A DNA stretch of 38,387 bases from CAYHGV01 sp964356135 (lineage in GTDB: Bacteria > Hydrothermota > Tepidihabitantia > CAYHGV01), in NCBI GenBank assembly GCA_964356135.1, contig CAYHGV010000017.1, positions 1 through 38,387 on the forward strand, in the 5' to 3' direction. The notes under the pieces were generated by a model. That model did not search any database and was not told the origin of the DNA. It was given only the letters and a program-made list of their open reading frames with translations. The stretch's first letter is position 1; each line of letters opens with the position of its first letter. A program made the translations under genes and the position numbers. Shown here one piece after another: positions 38,273 to 38,387 of the stretch.

Positions 38273-38387
38273 CGGAGCTCTTCCATTTCGAAATCCAACA
38301 GCGTAAACTGGGGCTGCTGCTTGATGTATTCCAGAATCCGGGAAAGTACCGCCGTCACCGGCCGTCGTTCATTCGCCAGTGAAATGA
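38269..38387 (-). CDS. YlxP/DUF503 family protein, C-terminal part (gene runs off the window)
   Basis: Only 38 codons and the stop are visible: SLANERRPVTAVLSRILEYI followed by a segment ending LLDFEMEELR. Small size, the ending LLDFEMEEL and the position directly upstream of rbfA fit DUF503/YlxP, which lies between infB and rbfA in many genomes. The stop overlaps rbfA (ATGA). Confidence 0.7.
   Translation of the reverse strand, partial: ISLANERRPVTAVLSRILEYIKQQPQFTLLDFEMEELR

Noticed and set aside
1..38387. tRNA, rRNA or riboswitch genes
   Set aside because: No T-loop GGTTCGAATCC-like motif in a cloverleaf context and no rRNA sequence noticed; no FMN riboswitch hallmarks upstream of ribF.

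Overview
The window looks like a chromosomal segment of an uncultured Gram-negative-type bacterium. It carries rod-shape cell-wall genes, four exported proteins with C-terminal FlgD-like / T9SS type-A-like sorting domains, and a DUF5916 outer-membrane barrel. Intergenic spaces are packed with dispersed repeats. This resembles metagenome-derived lineages such as WOR-3 (Stahlbacteria) or other FCB-like groups, but that placement is inference from gene style, not a phylogeny. No rRNA, tRNA or CRISPR was seen.

Layout. 1-4.5 kb (minus): rod-shape operon mreB-mreC-mreD-mrdA(PBP2)-rodA, from a near-leaderless promoter. 4.8-5.9 kb (plus): exported ARPP-1-type protein with terminator. 6.05-6.45 kb (minus): small heat-shock protein whose 5' part runs into a 178-bp MITE-like element. 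7.0-12.9 kb (plus): grpE-dnaK-dnaJ-rsmE and a secreted beta-propeller protein. 13.3-19.25 kb (plus): rpsU-mutS2-dnaG-rpoD, a macromolecular-synthesis operon with mutS2 inserted. 19.8-25.3 kb (minus): three secreted proteins (PD40 propeller, jelly-roll-like, M28 peptidase with an inserted propeller) and a DUF2007 protein. 25.5-29.7 kb (minus): DUF5916 barrel, radical SAM/SPASM maturase and a cysteine-rich peptide gene. 30.1-31.4 kb (minus): citrate synthase of the eukaryote-like type. 31.8-33.3 kb (plus): glutamine amidotransferase-like protein and a lipoprotein. 33.5-34.9 kb (minus): drug-efflux MFS protein. 35.0-38.4 kb (minus): ylxP-rbfA-nrnA-truB-ribF.

The most interesting locus is a probable ribosomally made, post-translationally modified peptide (RiPP) system. 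A 76-residue precursor (29452-29682, minus) has seven cysteines at strictly alternate positions (CGCVCTCGCVCSC) between a leader and an acidic tail. It lies upstream of a radical SAM enzyme with a CxxxCxxC motif, an N-terminal RRE/PqqD-like region and a C-terminal SPASM-like cysteine cluster. A strong hairpin separates the two genes, and an outer-membrane barrel gene follows the enzyme.

The second theme is the repeats. At truB/ribF a 113-bp repeat sits between two perfect 15-bp copies of the old gene overlap. At dnaJ/rsmE a similar insert sits between two copies of the rsmE start. Both suggest insertion into overlapping gene junctions with target duplication that spared both genes. A modular family of short-loop hairpins and a CGTG/CACG-rich family fill most other gaps. 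Putative sigma-70 promoters recur with TTGACA-like and TATAAT-like boxes 16-17 bp apart.
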